From positions 124,001-188,000 of the forward strand of contig JAKMXF010000166.1 in the NCBI GenBank assembly GCA_024704765.1: a DNA stretch of 64,000 bases, given 5' to 3'. The translations under genes and the position numbers were made by a program. How positions within the stretch are numbered: the stretch's first letter is position 1; the number at the start of each line of letters is the position of its first letter. A model generated the notes under the pieces. It was not told the DNA's origin. It made no database searches and saw only the letters and a list, made by a program, of their open reading frames with translations. Of this stretch, positions 52,137 to 62,200 are shown one piece after another. Source of the stretch: Oopsacas minuta (taxonomy: Eukaryota > Porifera > Hexactinellida > Lyssacinosida > Leucopsacidae).

Positions 52137-52261
52137 GTAACCTAAGTAGATAAGTAGAAACTACGATAAAGGTAAATCAACTATATTCATAAACTCATAT
52201 ATTTATTTAGGGTCGAAGTTTACAAAATAGTTAATAGATAAGTGAAAGAGAAGATTAGAAA

Positions 52262-53720
52262 TTATAAGCATGTTAACAGAAATCTTAGTAAAAGAGAGTC
52301 ATCCTTACAATAACCAAAGCTATTAGAATCTTCACGAGATAAAATCTCTTGAAAACCAAGGTAGTTCGGTACTGATTCAGGTTTTTCAAAATTATCAGGA
52401 TCATCTTCAGATAATATTGAGCGGGTAATATCACCATGAGATACATTCAATTGATTCACAAGAGTAATAGTTACTCTACCTTTGAGAGGCCATTTCAGTT
52501 CATCATCGTACTCTCCCTTCAATAGACTAAAGTAGACTCCCAATTGATTTTCATCAAATTCGACACAAAATTTAATTTTATAGCCACAAGAATAAAATGG
52601 AGTGCTGTATACTTCTTTATTTTTATTCCACCGATTATTAACAAATAAAATCTTCCACTCAATGCCTCCAACTAATTTAATATCATTGAATCTGCTTTCC
52701 ACTAAGTTTAGATGTTTACCCATAAAATCCATCTTATGCTGCTGTAAGTATTGTCTAGCAATTTCAACATCACATCCATATTTTGAATAAGGACATAGAA
52801 CTTCTTGGAGAGGACAATCGAATTTAAGATGATACTCAATCAGTCTTCGACAAGTGGAAAAAGTCGCACCGTCTATAGTATTATTTTTACAATTGTTAAT
52901 ACATGTTACAGGATATTCATTACAAAAGGTTATATGAATGTTAACAGAAGAGGCTCGGATTCCTTTCAAGCAGTACTCACAAGGTATCAACCTCATGGGA
53001 CAAGTATTTGACAAATGATCAGGAAGTGATTTCCTAGGAATTCTCTTTATAATATGAGGATATAAGACCGATTCGAAACAGCCAAGAGGGCATGGAAGAG
53101 TAAAATACTGACAATCTTTGAGATGAGGTTGTATTTCAAGAGTAGGTCCAGTCCACTTGCAATCCTCATTCAAGAAAGGACAGTAAATCTACAATAGTAA
53201 ACATATAAATAAATATTAGATAATACTATACTTAATAAACATCAAAATAACCTATCAAACACATAGTTAGAGTATTCATAATTGTGCAGCGAACTGTAGA
53301 ATTAATCAACAGCTGATAAGCATTTTATGATATCAGTAGAAAACTATCATAACCCAAACACGAACGAAACAAACTCAATTAGTTGAACTATCCATATAAT
53401 ATTACCATTCTCTCATCAACAACTGATCTGATAAGATCTACAATATTCCGACCATAAATTCTGAAATTAGCTGGAAGGCACTTATCACAGCGAGCTTGTT
53501 TATTTTGATTCCTTTGAAAGCAACAAGCATTTCTTAACATGCCATCACATAGAGTGCATAGTAGTAATTTCTTCTCAGAAGCTGATACTATCTCTTCTAC
53601 TAACAGTTCTCTCTTCCAACCTCTATAACTAGTAACACCAGCATCTTCCATCTCAACAAACAAGAGATGTTCGAAATCTTTGAGAATATCAGAAGAATCG
53701 TCTGTGGCTCTAAAAGCCAT
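52262..53720 (-). CDS. TRAF-like protein A: degenerate RING, TRAF zinc fingers, MATH domain
   Basis: Exons 53720-53406 and 53188-52262 join in phase 0 (donor ATG|GTAATA, acceptor TTGTAG|ATT), giving 413 aa. Exon 1 has a shortened RING-like Cys set (CTLC...CC...CDKC) with no CGH core, so E3 activity is doubtful. Exon 2 starts with TRAF-type zinc fingers (CPFLNEDCKWTG, CPLGCFESVLYP, CPMRLIPCEYC, CPYSKYGCDVEI), and ends in a MATH/TRAF-C beta domain (STPFYSCGYKIKF, YFSLLKGEYDDELKWPL, VTITLVNQ). TRAF proteins link TNF- or TIR-type receptors to kinases. The coiled coil that normally trimerises TRAFs is absent here, unlike in its tandem paralog at 54632-56262. Confidence 0.87.
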
Positions 53721-54631
53721 AAAATACTAGTTTGTTTCAATAATAAGTTACTAGTAAGAGTGTGGATTTCTTGAGGAACTAAGCAACATACATTATAGCA
53801 TAAACTATCGAATTTGTATATTGAGAAGATAACATTATTAATCGTTTTGAAAGGAAGTTGAAAATTTCAAGAAACATCGCAGACAATGATACAATAAATG
53901 AAATTCAAATATAGCACAAAACACAGGGTAAATGAGTGAATTGTATTGTATTTCGTGAATTTCCTAATTATTTCAGTAAATTCGTGAATTCATTGGATGA
54001 TTTAGTAATTACATGAATTTCCTTAAACATTCAGAGATTTTGTGATATATTACTGATTTCACTATCTTACTGTAACATATACATACCTAAAGGCTATAAT
54101 GGTCTCTCATAGATAATATGTGTTTTCAATCCTCTCAAATCATTTCCTTCTCCATGAAAACAATTTGGTTAATACGAATACGAAATAAAGAGTACAAAAT
54201 TCCACGATTAGTGCAGTGTTTGTATTCTACTGCCACAGCCAGTAGTAAATAAAATCTTATATTTTATACATGGACTGTACTACTAGTTAAACCTGTTGCA
54301 ACCTAATCCAAAAAGCTGGTTAAAATCATATTTATATTCACAAATGATTCGTTGCTAGTGTAACACGAAATATTCGCCGATACATAGTAGTTACCCTGTT
54401 CTCTAATCCTCTAATCCATGAAAAATATTTGTGATATTTTGCCACCAAATATAGTATTTGTAATAATATGATGTGTTGCTCTGATTATTGGAGCGCTTCA
54501 TCATCAACAGATCTATTATATATAAGCGTATGTGCTTGCTAAGAAACAATAGAAAAGGGTTCATCAACAGTAAAACGAAATATACAAAGAAAATTTTTAG
54601 AAAACAGCATTAGTAGAGTCAAGACAAACAT
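53721..54631. other. Intergenic region between the two TRAF-like genes
   Basis: About 910 bp. The stretch 53930-54060 shows loose repetition of GTGAATTTCCTAATTA-like and TTCAGTAAATTC-like words. No gene or clear mobile element seen. Confidence 0.45.
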
Positions 54632-56262
54632 CTAAAATGTCAAATTAAAATTGTTATGAGAAGATCTTAAAAAAATCTTAATTAGAATAAAGTCATCATT
54701 CAAATACACAGATTGGATATATTTTTCAGAGAACAAATCAGAGAAGCAAAAAGCTATTTCTTTTACTCCAGTAGGTTTATCAAAACTCCTTTCAAGAGGA
54801 TAATCTGTAGTTTCAATGTGTCTAGTATAATCAGGATGTGTATCGGTTTGGTTGACCAGAACAAAGGATATTTTAGCATGGAGAGGCCATTCTACTATAT
54901 GATCATATTTCCCCTTCAAGAGATAGAAGTAGATCACCATCATTTTAGCATCATTGATTTGGATATAAGAACCAAATTTATACCCACAAGAATAACATAA
55001 AGGACTGTAGAATTTCTTATTAGTAACAGCTTTATTCTTTGTATAAGGGAAATCCCAAATAAGTGGAGAACATTCTGATTTAATTAACTCTGACAATGTT
55101 ATGACTAGCTTCGCTTGCTTTTCTAATTCAACCTTTGTTTTTCTTAAATTAGCTGCTGTTTCTGTCAAATCATCTTCCACATAATTAAGATAATAATCAG
55201 GCTTTCCTTGTATTTGTATTTGTAAATCATTATAATTAGTCTCTACAATATTAAGATGATGCTCCATGAATTCCACCTTATGAACTATAATATCTTTTCT
55301 AATAAGTTTAACTTTACATCCATGTTTTGAATAAGGACACATTACCTGCTGAAGTGAACACTCAGACTCAAGATGTGTACGAATCATTTTTCTACTAGCA
55401 ACAAAAACTTCACCATCGACAATACATTTGTTCATACATTGAGTAGGATATTCTAGACAGATCGCAAAATGAGAGTTAATATTACAAGCTATAATTTCTG
55501 CCTCGCAATACTCACAAGGTATCAACCTCATTGGGCAAGATTGTCTCAAATGCTCTCCAACCAACCTCTTTTGAATTTTCTGTATTGTATTATTCAGATT
55601 TGGTTCGAAACAATTAAGAGGACACGGAACAGATACATATAGACATACTTTGAGATGTAGCCGTATTTCAACAGTAGATCCACTCCACTTGCAACCTTCA
55701 TTTAAGAAAGGACAGTGTACCTAACAAGTACAGTTAACTCAAAATTATATCTAAACTGAAGTGACCACTATATTTAATTTGATATTATCGGGCATTTCTT
55801 TTTATCTGAGTTCATGAAAACAAGAGTCGACTGTATGTCCATTGTGCTTTCTTGATATCTCCTTGGGAGATATCAAGAAAACACAATGAACACAAGTTCC
55901 AGGACCCCAGCTGGCAACCCACAGTCCTCTATTATGGTAGTCTATGACCTACATATACTTACCATTCTATCATCAACAACAATTCTGATAAGATCTGCTA
56001 TATTTCGATCATGAATTCTGAAATTGGCTGGAAGGCAAGCATCACAACGAGCTTGTTTTTTATCATTCAAGTGAAAGCAACAAGCATTTCTTAACATTCC
56101 ATCACATAGAGTACACAGTAGTAATTTCTTCTCAGAAGCTGATGCTATCTCTTCTACTAACAGTTCTCTTCTCCAACCTCTATAACTGATAACACCAGCA
56201 TCTTCCATCTCAACAAACAAGAGATTTTCTGAGTATCCGATACAATAATTTTTAGATGCCAT
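54632..56262 (-). CDS. TRAF-like protein B: degenerate RING, TRAF zinc fingers, coiled coil, MATH
   Basis: Exons 56262-55963 and 55720-54632 join in phase 0 (donor ATG|GTAAGT, acceptor TTGTTAG|GTA), giving 462 aa. It is a clear tandem paralog of protein A: exon 1 is nearly the same (VEMEDAGVISYRGWRRELLV, EKKLLLCTLCDGMLRNACC), the intron sits at the same codon, and the zinc-finger string follows (CPFLNEGCKWSG, CPLNCFEP, CPMRLIPCEYC, CPYSKHGCKVKL). It keeps a heptad-rich stretch of about 45 residues (LTETAANLRKTKVELEKQAK) before the MATH domain (YSPLCYSCGYKFG, YFYLLKGKYDHIVEWPL, YLNDDFILIK), so it could trimerise like canonical TRAFs. The RING lacks the usual CGH core. Its 242-bp intron holds a long hairpin. 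Confidence 0.88.
55841..55887. repeat. Near-perfect 22-bp-arm hairpin in TRAF-like B intron
   Basis: ATTGTGCTTTCTTGATATCT continuing CC is followed after a 3-base loop by its inverse, with one mismatch. The GTCGACTGTA word just before it recalls pogo ends, so it may be an element relic. Confidence 0.65.
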
Positions 56263-56583
56263 TAAAATTAATAAACATTTACTTTCGCTTCAGATCTAAT
56301 ATGTAATATGCCAATACTTTAAATACAAAATTGACTCGAAGATTAAATGTACGCCTGAGGATATCGATTCAGGTTTGCCTAACATGAAGTCTCTCTATGA
56401 TAAACAAGATTTGGTAGTGGTTCACTATTTACAATCCAAATTTTAATTAAACAGTAATCAATAGGAACCAAGTATGTGTTTTGTATAGAATATATAATTC
56501 CCTAATTACGTAGTATATCCCATAGAAAAATCCAATTCAATAATCTAGTAATTACAACAATTTTCCTAAAATCCCTCAACCAG
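56263..56583. other. Intergenic region between ABCF1 and TRAF-like B
   Basis: About 320 bp, AT-rich. Promoter side of TRAF-like B and 3' end of ABCF1. Nothing further visible. Confidence 0.5.
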
Positions 56584-58770
56584 CTAAGCAACATCTTCTC
56601 CTAGAGATTTCAATATCTCCTGTCTATAATCATCAAACACTCCATCTATCTGATTGATGGTCTGCTCCTCTACAACCCACAGAACACAATCTGTCTCCTC
56701 TATCAGTCTAGCATCATGACTAACCATTATTACCCCTCCTGTATATTTATTCAATGCATCAGCTAGAGCATCAATACTCTCTATATCAAGGTTATTAGTA
56801 GGTTCATCTAGAATTAATACATCAGGTTGCATTAGAGCTAATTCTGCAAAGACTACTCTAGCTTTTTGCCCACCAGATAGATCCTTAATCTTAATCAAAT
56901 GAGCATGACCAGGTAATCCATATCTACCCAATGTAGCTCTAGCAAACTGTATATCTGCATTAAATTTATGTTGTAAATACTCAACAGATGATTTGTGTAA
57001 GTCAAGTTGGTCAGAAGCATGCTGGTTATACAATCCTATCCTAACTCTATGATTAATTACACGCTCTCCAACGGTTGGCGTTAAGCTAGCGGTTAGGAGG
57101 TTAAGGAATGTACTCTTACCTACACCATTAGGTCCTACAACAGCTATACGGGACTGCATATCAATTCCAAAGTCTAGATTCTTAAAGAGTATAGGATGAC
57201 CCTCGTAACGGAACGTGACGTCATGTAGTCCAAGGATAGGTGGAGTTATAACGGGAGGATTTGGAAATGAGAATTTAACTTTGTACTCTCTTGGTTTCTC
57301 AACCAATTCATTCGTAGCCATTTCTTCATCAGAATCGATTATCTTCTTCTTAGCATCTCTCTTCTTCTTCCCGGATTGTATCTCTTTAGCTTCTGCTTTC
57401 GCTTTGGATTGACCTTTAGACTTTTCGCGTTTAATTCTTTTCTGCTGTTCAGTGTACTCTTTATCTTGTTGTTTGAATCTTTGTATATACATTTTCTTGA
57501 ATTTGTTATAGTTACCTTGATAATAGAATAGTTTTTGTTGATCTAAGTGTATTATATCAGAGCATACATTATTCAAGAAATCCTGGTCATGTGACACAAT
57601 TAAAAGTGTTTTCTTCCATTTCTGCAGATAACTGTCTAGCCAAATAACAGCATTAAGATCCAGATGATTTGTTGGTTCGTCCAGTAGAAGCAATGTAGGT
57701 TCCATGAAGAGAGCTCGTGCTAGAGATACACGCATACGCCAGCCTCCGGAGAATTTAAGTGTAGCTCTGTTCTGCATTTCAGCGTTGAAACCAAGTCCGT
57801 TAAGAATACGTCTAGCTTTTGCTTCAGCAGCATCAGCACCTATTGCTACGAGTTCATCTGAGACGATTCGTAGCCTAGCGATCACTTCTTCACTTCCATC
57901 TGTCTCAAGTTTGTCTTTCAATTCAGATTCTTCTCGTAACAAATCGCTTCTTTTCACGTCAGATGCCAGCACTGTGTTAACAGCTGACATTTCACTTGAC
58001 TGTACTTCCTGTTCGCAGTATAATATATCAATATTAGCAGGTATACCAGCTAGTTTACGATGAGCTAAATGTATGAGTAGTGTAGTCTTTCCGTGTCCAT
58101 TAGGTCCCACTAGTCCATACTTACGGCCAGCTGTAATCTTAAGTGAAGCGTTTATGAACAGATCTTTTCCTCTAGCAGATAAACTAAATTTCTCAATACT
58201 GATATCAGATGCTGTTTCTAACAGTGCATTCTTCACTAGTTGCTGACTTACATTATACTGATGTAATATTTCTCCGTCTAATTTAGCTTGCATTTCTTCT
58301 CTCTCTATCATTTCACGTTCTCTCTCCAACTCTTTCCTTTCTCTCCGTGTCAATTCAACTGGTACCTTACTCTTGACTACAATTCCGTCACTTGGAATGT
58401 CACTATCTGCTTGCGTGGAATCTATTTCTTCTGTTGGTTGGGTTTCAGTAGAAATTGGATTATTATCAGGTTCTATGATTTCGTCAGTTGTTACTTTTTC
58501 AACAGAGTCATCACCGCTATTGTCTGAATCTGATAAGTCTAGCATAGCGAATTTGTTCGCTTTTTCATTTCCTGTTATTGTTTTCCCTCCTTTCTTATTT
58601 TCAAATTTAAACACATACTCCTCAGCACTGTCACTGTCATTAATTTCATCATGTTCGGGCGATGGGGCTTTTGGAGGTTTGGTGGTTTTAGCAGATTTAG
58701 GTTGAGATCCTCTCTTTCCCTGAGCTCCACCACCTCCACCTCGTTTATTCTTTCCTCTACCACTAGGCAT
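56584..58770 (-). CDS. ABCF1: ATP-binding cassette protein ABCF1
   Basis: A soluble twin-ABC ATPase without membrane segments that binds eIF2 and ribosomes and supports translation initiation. The ATG at 58770 gives 728 aa. The first ~170 residues are charged and basic/acidic (eIF2-interacting in the human protein) but shorter than in human (845 aa total). ABC1 follows with [15 protein letters not shown], the signature [17 protein letters not shown] and [12 protein letters not shown], then a Lys-rich linker. ABC2 has [29 protein letters not shown] and [11 protein letters not shown], with [20 protein letters not shown] near the end. Conserved words such as EYxVxFxFPNPP and the NENADIKxEKFS-like [10 protein letters not shown] identify ABCF1 rather than ABCF2 or ABCF3. 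One exon. Confidence 0.95.
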   Translation of the reverse strand: MPSGRGKNKRGGGGGAQGKRGSQPKSAKTTKPPKAPSPEHDEINDSDSAEEYVFKFENKKGGKTITGNEKANKFAMLDLSDSDNSGDDSVEKVTTDEIIEPDNNPISTETQPTEEIDSTQADSDIPSDGIVVKSKVPVELTRRERKELEREREMIEREEMQAKLDGEILHQYNVSQQLVKNALLETASDISIEKFSLSARGKDLFINASLKITAGRKYGLVGPNGHGKTTLLIHLAHRKLAGIPANIDILYCEQEVQSSEMSAVNTVLASDVKRSDLLREESELKDKLETDGSEEVIARLRIVSDELVAIGADAAEAKARRILNGLGFNAEMQNRATLKFSGGWRMRVSLARALFMEPTLLLLDEPTNHLDLNAVIWLDSYLQKWKKTLLIVSHDQDFLNNVCSDIIHLDQQKLFYYQGNYNKFKKMYIQRFKQQDKEYTEQQKRIKREKSKGQSKAKAEAKEIQSGKKKRDAKKKIIDSDEEMATNELVEKPREYKVKFSFPNPPVITPPILGLHDVTFRYEGHPILFKNLDFGIDMQSRIAVVGPNGVGKSTFLNLLTASLTPTVGERVINHRVRIGLYNQHASDQLDLHKSSVEYLQHKFNADIQFARATLGRYGLPGHAHLIKIKDLSGGQKARVVFAELALMQPDVLILDEPTNNLDIESIDALADALNKYTGGVIMVSHDARLIEETDCVLWVVEEQTINQIDGVFDDYRQEILKSLGEDVA

Positions 58771-58850
58771 TGTATTTCTTTAAATATTCGCTGTTAGTCT
58801 TAAATGAACTGTTAATTATTTATTTTGGCGAACAAATCCTGTGAACTATA

Positions 58851-59011
58851 GGCGACTCCAGTTTTATCGAACACGGATATATTGAAATACTACCCGCTTA
58901 TATCGAATCAGAAATTGTACAAATATGGTCCCAAACTGTCAAAGTTACATATATATCATCGGTTATATCGAAGGAATTATCACGTTCCCCTGATATAACA
59001 GTAGTTGACTT
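58851..59011. mobile_element. 161-bp pogo/Tigger-like MITE, CAGTCAACTCC family
   Basis: The left end GGCGACTCCAGTTTTATCGA and the inverse of the right end AAGTCAACTACTGTTATATC form imperfect terminal repeats, flanked by TA. Internal words (TTATATCGAA three times, CATCGGTTATATCGAAGG) match the copy at 954-1426. Confidence 0.6.
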
Positions 59012-59075
59012 TATTAAGAATTGGGCCAAATATTTGTGTCAGAAAAATACACAAGTCGATTACGTCATAACTTGA

Positions 59076-59103
59076 TTATTAATTAATTAATTAATTAATA
59101 ATT
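59076..59103. repeat. (AATT)n tandem repeat
   Basis: TTATTAATTAATTAATTAATTA-type run, about 28 bp; a shorter similar run occurs near 3555. Confidence 0.85.
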
Positions 59104-59202
59104 ACGAAAAATGTTAGTGTATAAGTATATACAGAGAAATAGGATAAGTGAACGGGTAACACTACGTATCTACTGAAGTGAATTGTTGAGAAGTACAAGT
59201 TA

Positions 59203-62200
59203 TTATTTAGTGAGATTCTGTCTACAAATCTGTCGTTCCCCTTCTGCTATCAGAATATGCATAGCTCTATGTAACAGATAGACACCTAATAGTCTCTTCT
59301 TAGAAACCTCCCACTCACTAACTACCCCATAATACTCTCCTCTCTTAGTGTTTGTAAGCTTATGAAGGCCTATAGCTTCAAGCAGACACGCTTCCCTAGA
59401 AAATGCTTCAACTGCTATAATCCCTTGGAAACAATGCAAAGATACTACACCATGTCCACTAGACCAAATATCGAGTATACGTTGCTGCTTACGGTTAGCC
59501 TGTGACATATTGTTCTCATATGAAATAGCCTCGTATAGATGTGAGTATGGACGAGAACGCTTGCCTTTCCCAACATAGAATATTGATTCTATGAATATCC
59601 TAAATCTGTCTAGTTCTGAGAGATCTGCAATGAGTGAAGGTAAGTTTTGACTTATCCTCGGATCAATGAGAATATAATTGAATGACTCCTTAGTTATACC
59701 CTCTCTCCATGTACAATTTGTAGGAGGATTGTCAAAGAAGTTACACATGTCATTCTCTAGCTCCTGCTTGTTAGGGATAGGCATACTGCCGGTCAGAACT
59801 TGAGCAAGTTCGTATAAATACCCCTGAAAGCAGTTTGATGACTGTAGAGTAGGATCTTGCTTAACTTTAGAGAGATAACGTAGGTATAGGGTACGTGTCA
59901 TTTCCGTAATAGGACCAGGCTGTTCTCCTATCTTAATTAGCTCTTCTCTCAACTGTTGGTCACTGAGGGTGTGCAGATCAGGAATAGAAGGACTTGATGA
60001 CGTCATATGTTCCTGTGTCTGCTGCTGGAGGTATTCATCAAGACCTATATAAGTAGGTGAATCCTTCCAACAAGAGGGGTCTAAATCGAAAGTAGAGTCC
60101 AGAGCATCAGCCGGAGCCCCTTGATAAGGAGGAGGTGGTACATAACTCCCAGCCCCTTTTGGACTGGTGATTGAATCCTGTGCTATCTCATCTCGTATTT
60201 CATCTGAATCATCACTTATGTGAGTATCTAATGATGGCATTACTGGGGTACGATCATACACATCACAGTACTGTACATCAGTTGGATTAGGATCTATAGT
60301 AACTCTACGTTTAGAACGAGGGGTGAGGGCCTGAGAAGGAGGAGGAGTACGTGTAGGGGTCTGAATGAAAGGAGTAGGGACACCTGTGTGTTTGATGCTA
60401 GGGGGTGGAGTATTGGATGGGTTGGGGGATTTGGGGATTGTGGGTGTTTCAGATAATTGTAGTTCATACGGTAGACTCTTGTTTACTTCTTCTAATAGGT
60501 TAATGAATGAATTAGGCGATTGTGTAGGTAGAGAGAATGGAGATGTTTCTAGAGAAATAGGTTCAGCTGTAAGTTTTCTAGGTTTTGAAATAGGTTCTGG
60601 TGTATACTGTGTATTCTTAGAAATAGGTTCTGTAAGTTGTCTAGGATGAGAAATAGATTCTACAGGATATTTCGTATTTTGAGAAATAGGTTCTGGCGTA
60701 TACTGCCTAGGCTTAGAAATAGGTTCTGGTGTATACTGTCTAGGCTTAGAAATAGGTTCTGGCGTATACTGTCTAGGCTTAGAAATAGGTTCTGGTGTAT
60801 AGGGTCGAGGCTTAGAAATAGGTTCTGGTGTATACTGTCTGGGCTCAGAAATAGGTTCTGGTGTATACTGTCTAGGCTCAGAAATAGGTTCTGGTGTATA
60901 CGGTTTAGACCTAGCTATAGGTTCTGGTGTATGCTGTCTGGACTCAGAAATAGGTTCCGTTGGATATTGTGTGATCATAGAGATAGGTTCTGCTGCATAT
61001 TCTCTAAGATTAGAAATAGGTTCTGTTGTATATTGAGTGTCCTGAGAAATATGCTGATTAGAGTATGTAGTACGAGATGTATCAAGGTATGGGTTAGAGA
61101 AGCTGTTAGGAGTTTCAGTAACATGGACATTATCAATATTCGTATAAGCAGTATTTGAGGCTTTATCTTGTGGTCTCTTATTAGCATAGGGAATTGGTTT
61201 GTCAGGTTTGCGAGCTGATTGATCATAAGAACGAGACGTGTCAGATTTGTTATTTAGAGGTGGAGTAGACTGAATGTGGGGCTTAGAGGAGGGTGAGTAT
61301 TTGTGAGAGACTGTAGGCAGAACAGCCTCCAATTTATCTGAATCTTCTTCAGATAATGTAGGATACATATTAGGAGAGGGTATACTAACAGAAGGACCTG
61401 TAAATGTATTATACATACACTCTCTGTCTAGCTTATTACTGATTTCTTGTATATGAGTTATAACAGGTTTTGTATTAGATTTTTTAGATGTTATAGGTTT
61501 AGGAGAACTAGTAGTTTTCTGTGTTGAAATAGAATTAAGTTCAGGTATAGTTTGTGTGCCAATTTCTGTGAAATTAGGAGAATGAGGATCATATACACTA
61601 GATGTATAAGTTGATCTGTTAACATAGTTAAGATCCAGATCTTGAAAGAGTGAGTTATTGGGTTCACTTTGAGTTGATTTTGTGTTTGATTTCGGTTCTT
61701 TGGATTTAAAAAAATTCGGTTTGTTAATTGTCAACTTTGGTTTTAAGTTTATATTCTTGCTTTTCGATACAATTTCACCGATCTTCTGTTTCAGAGGCTT
61801 TTTCATAGTATCAGGAGGTTGTATGTACGATTCCTTCTGTGAGTAATCAATATGTTTATCAAGGTGTTCATCACTCAACTCTTTGTCTAACGGAGAATTC
61901 ATTTCCTCCACAGCCGTATCTATAGTATCCTGCGTGTTGTAGCTATAAGGCTGACTCATACTAAAGTTAAGATGATTCTGGTTTGTATTTTTAAGAATTG
62001 AAACTGGCGTTTTCGTTTGTTTCACAGGAATTAAAGGAGATTCTTTGTCAGATAGTTTATCAGGATATCTCGCGGTTTCAGACACCTTATCAACTTGTCT
62101 GTTGAGTACAACTGGCTGTCTTTCATTCACAGGCTTAACAATAGGAATACCAACTTGGTTTACGTCATACAGATTAAGAACTCTATTTTGGCTATTTCTT

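Larger units (their letters stand above)
58771..59202. other. Intergenic region between ANKLE1 and ABCF1
   Basis: About 430 bp, with the MITE at 58851-59011 and an AATT tandem run at 59076-59103. Confidence 0.5.

Noticed and set aside
60555-61030. Possible CRISPR-like array
   Set aside because: Units are contiguous and in frame without unique spacers; it is a coding minisatellite in a eukaryotic gene.
60637-61158. 173-codon plus-strand ORF rich in RNRFW repeats
   Set aside because: It is the antisense reading of the ANKLE1 minisatellite; the opposite frame carries conserved domains at both ends.
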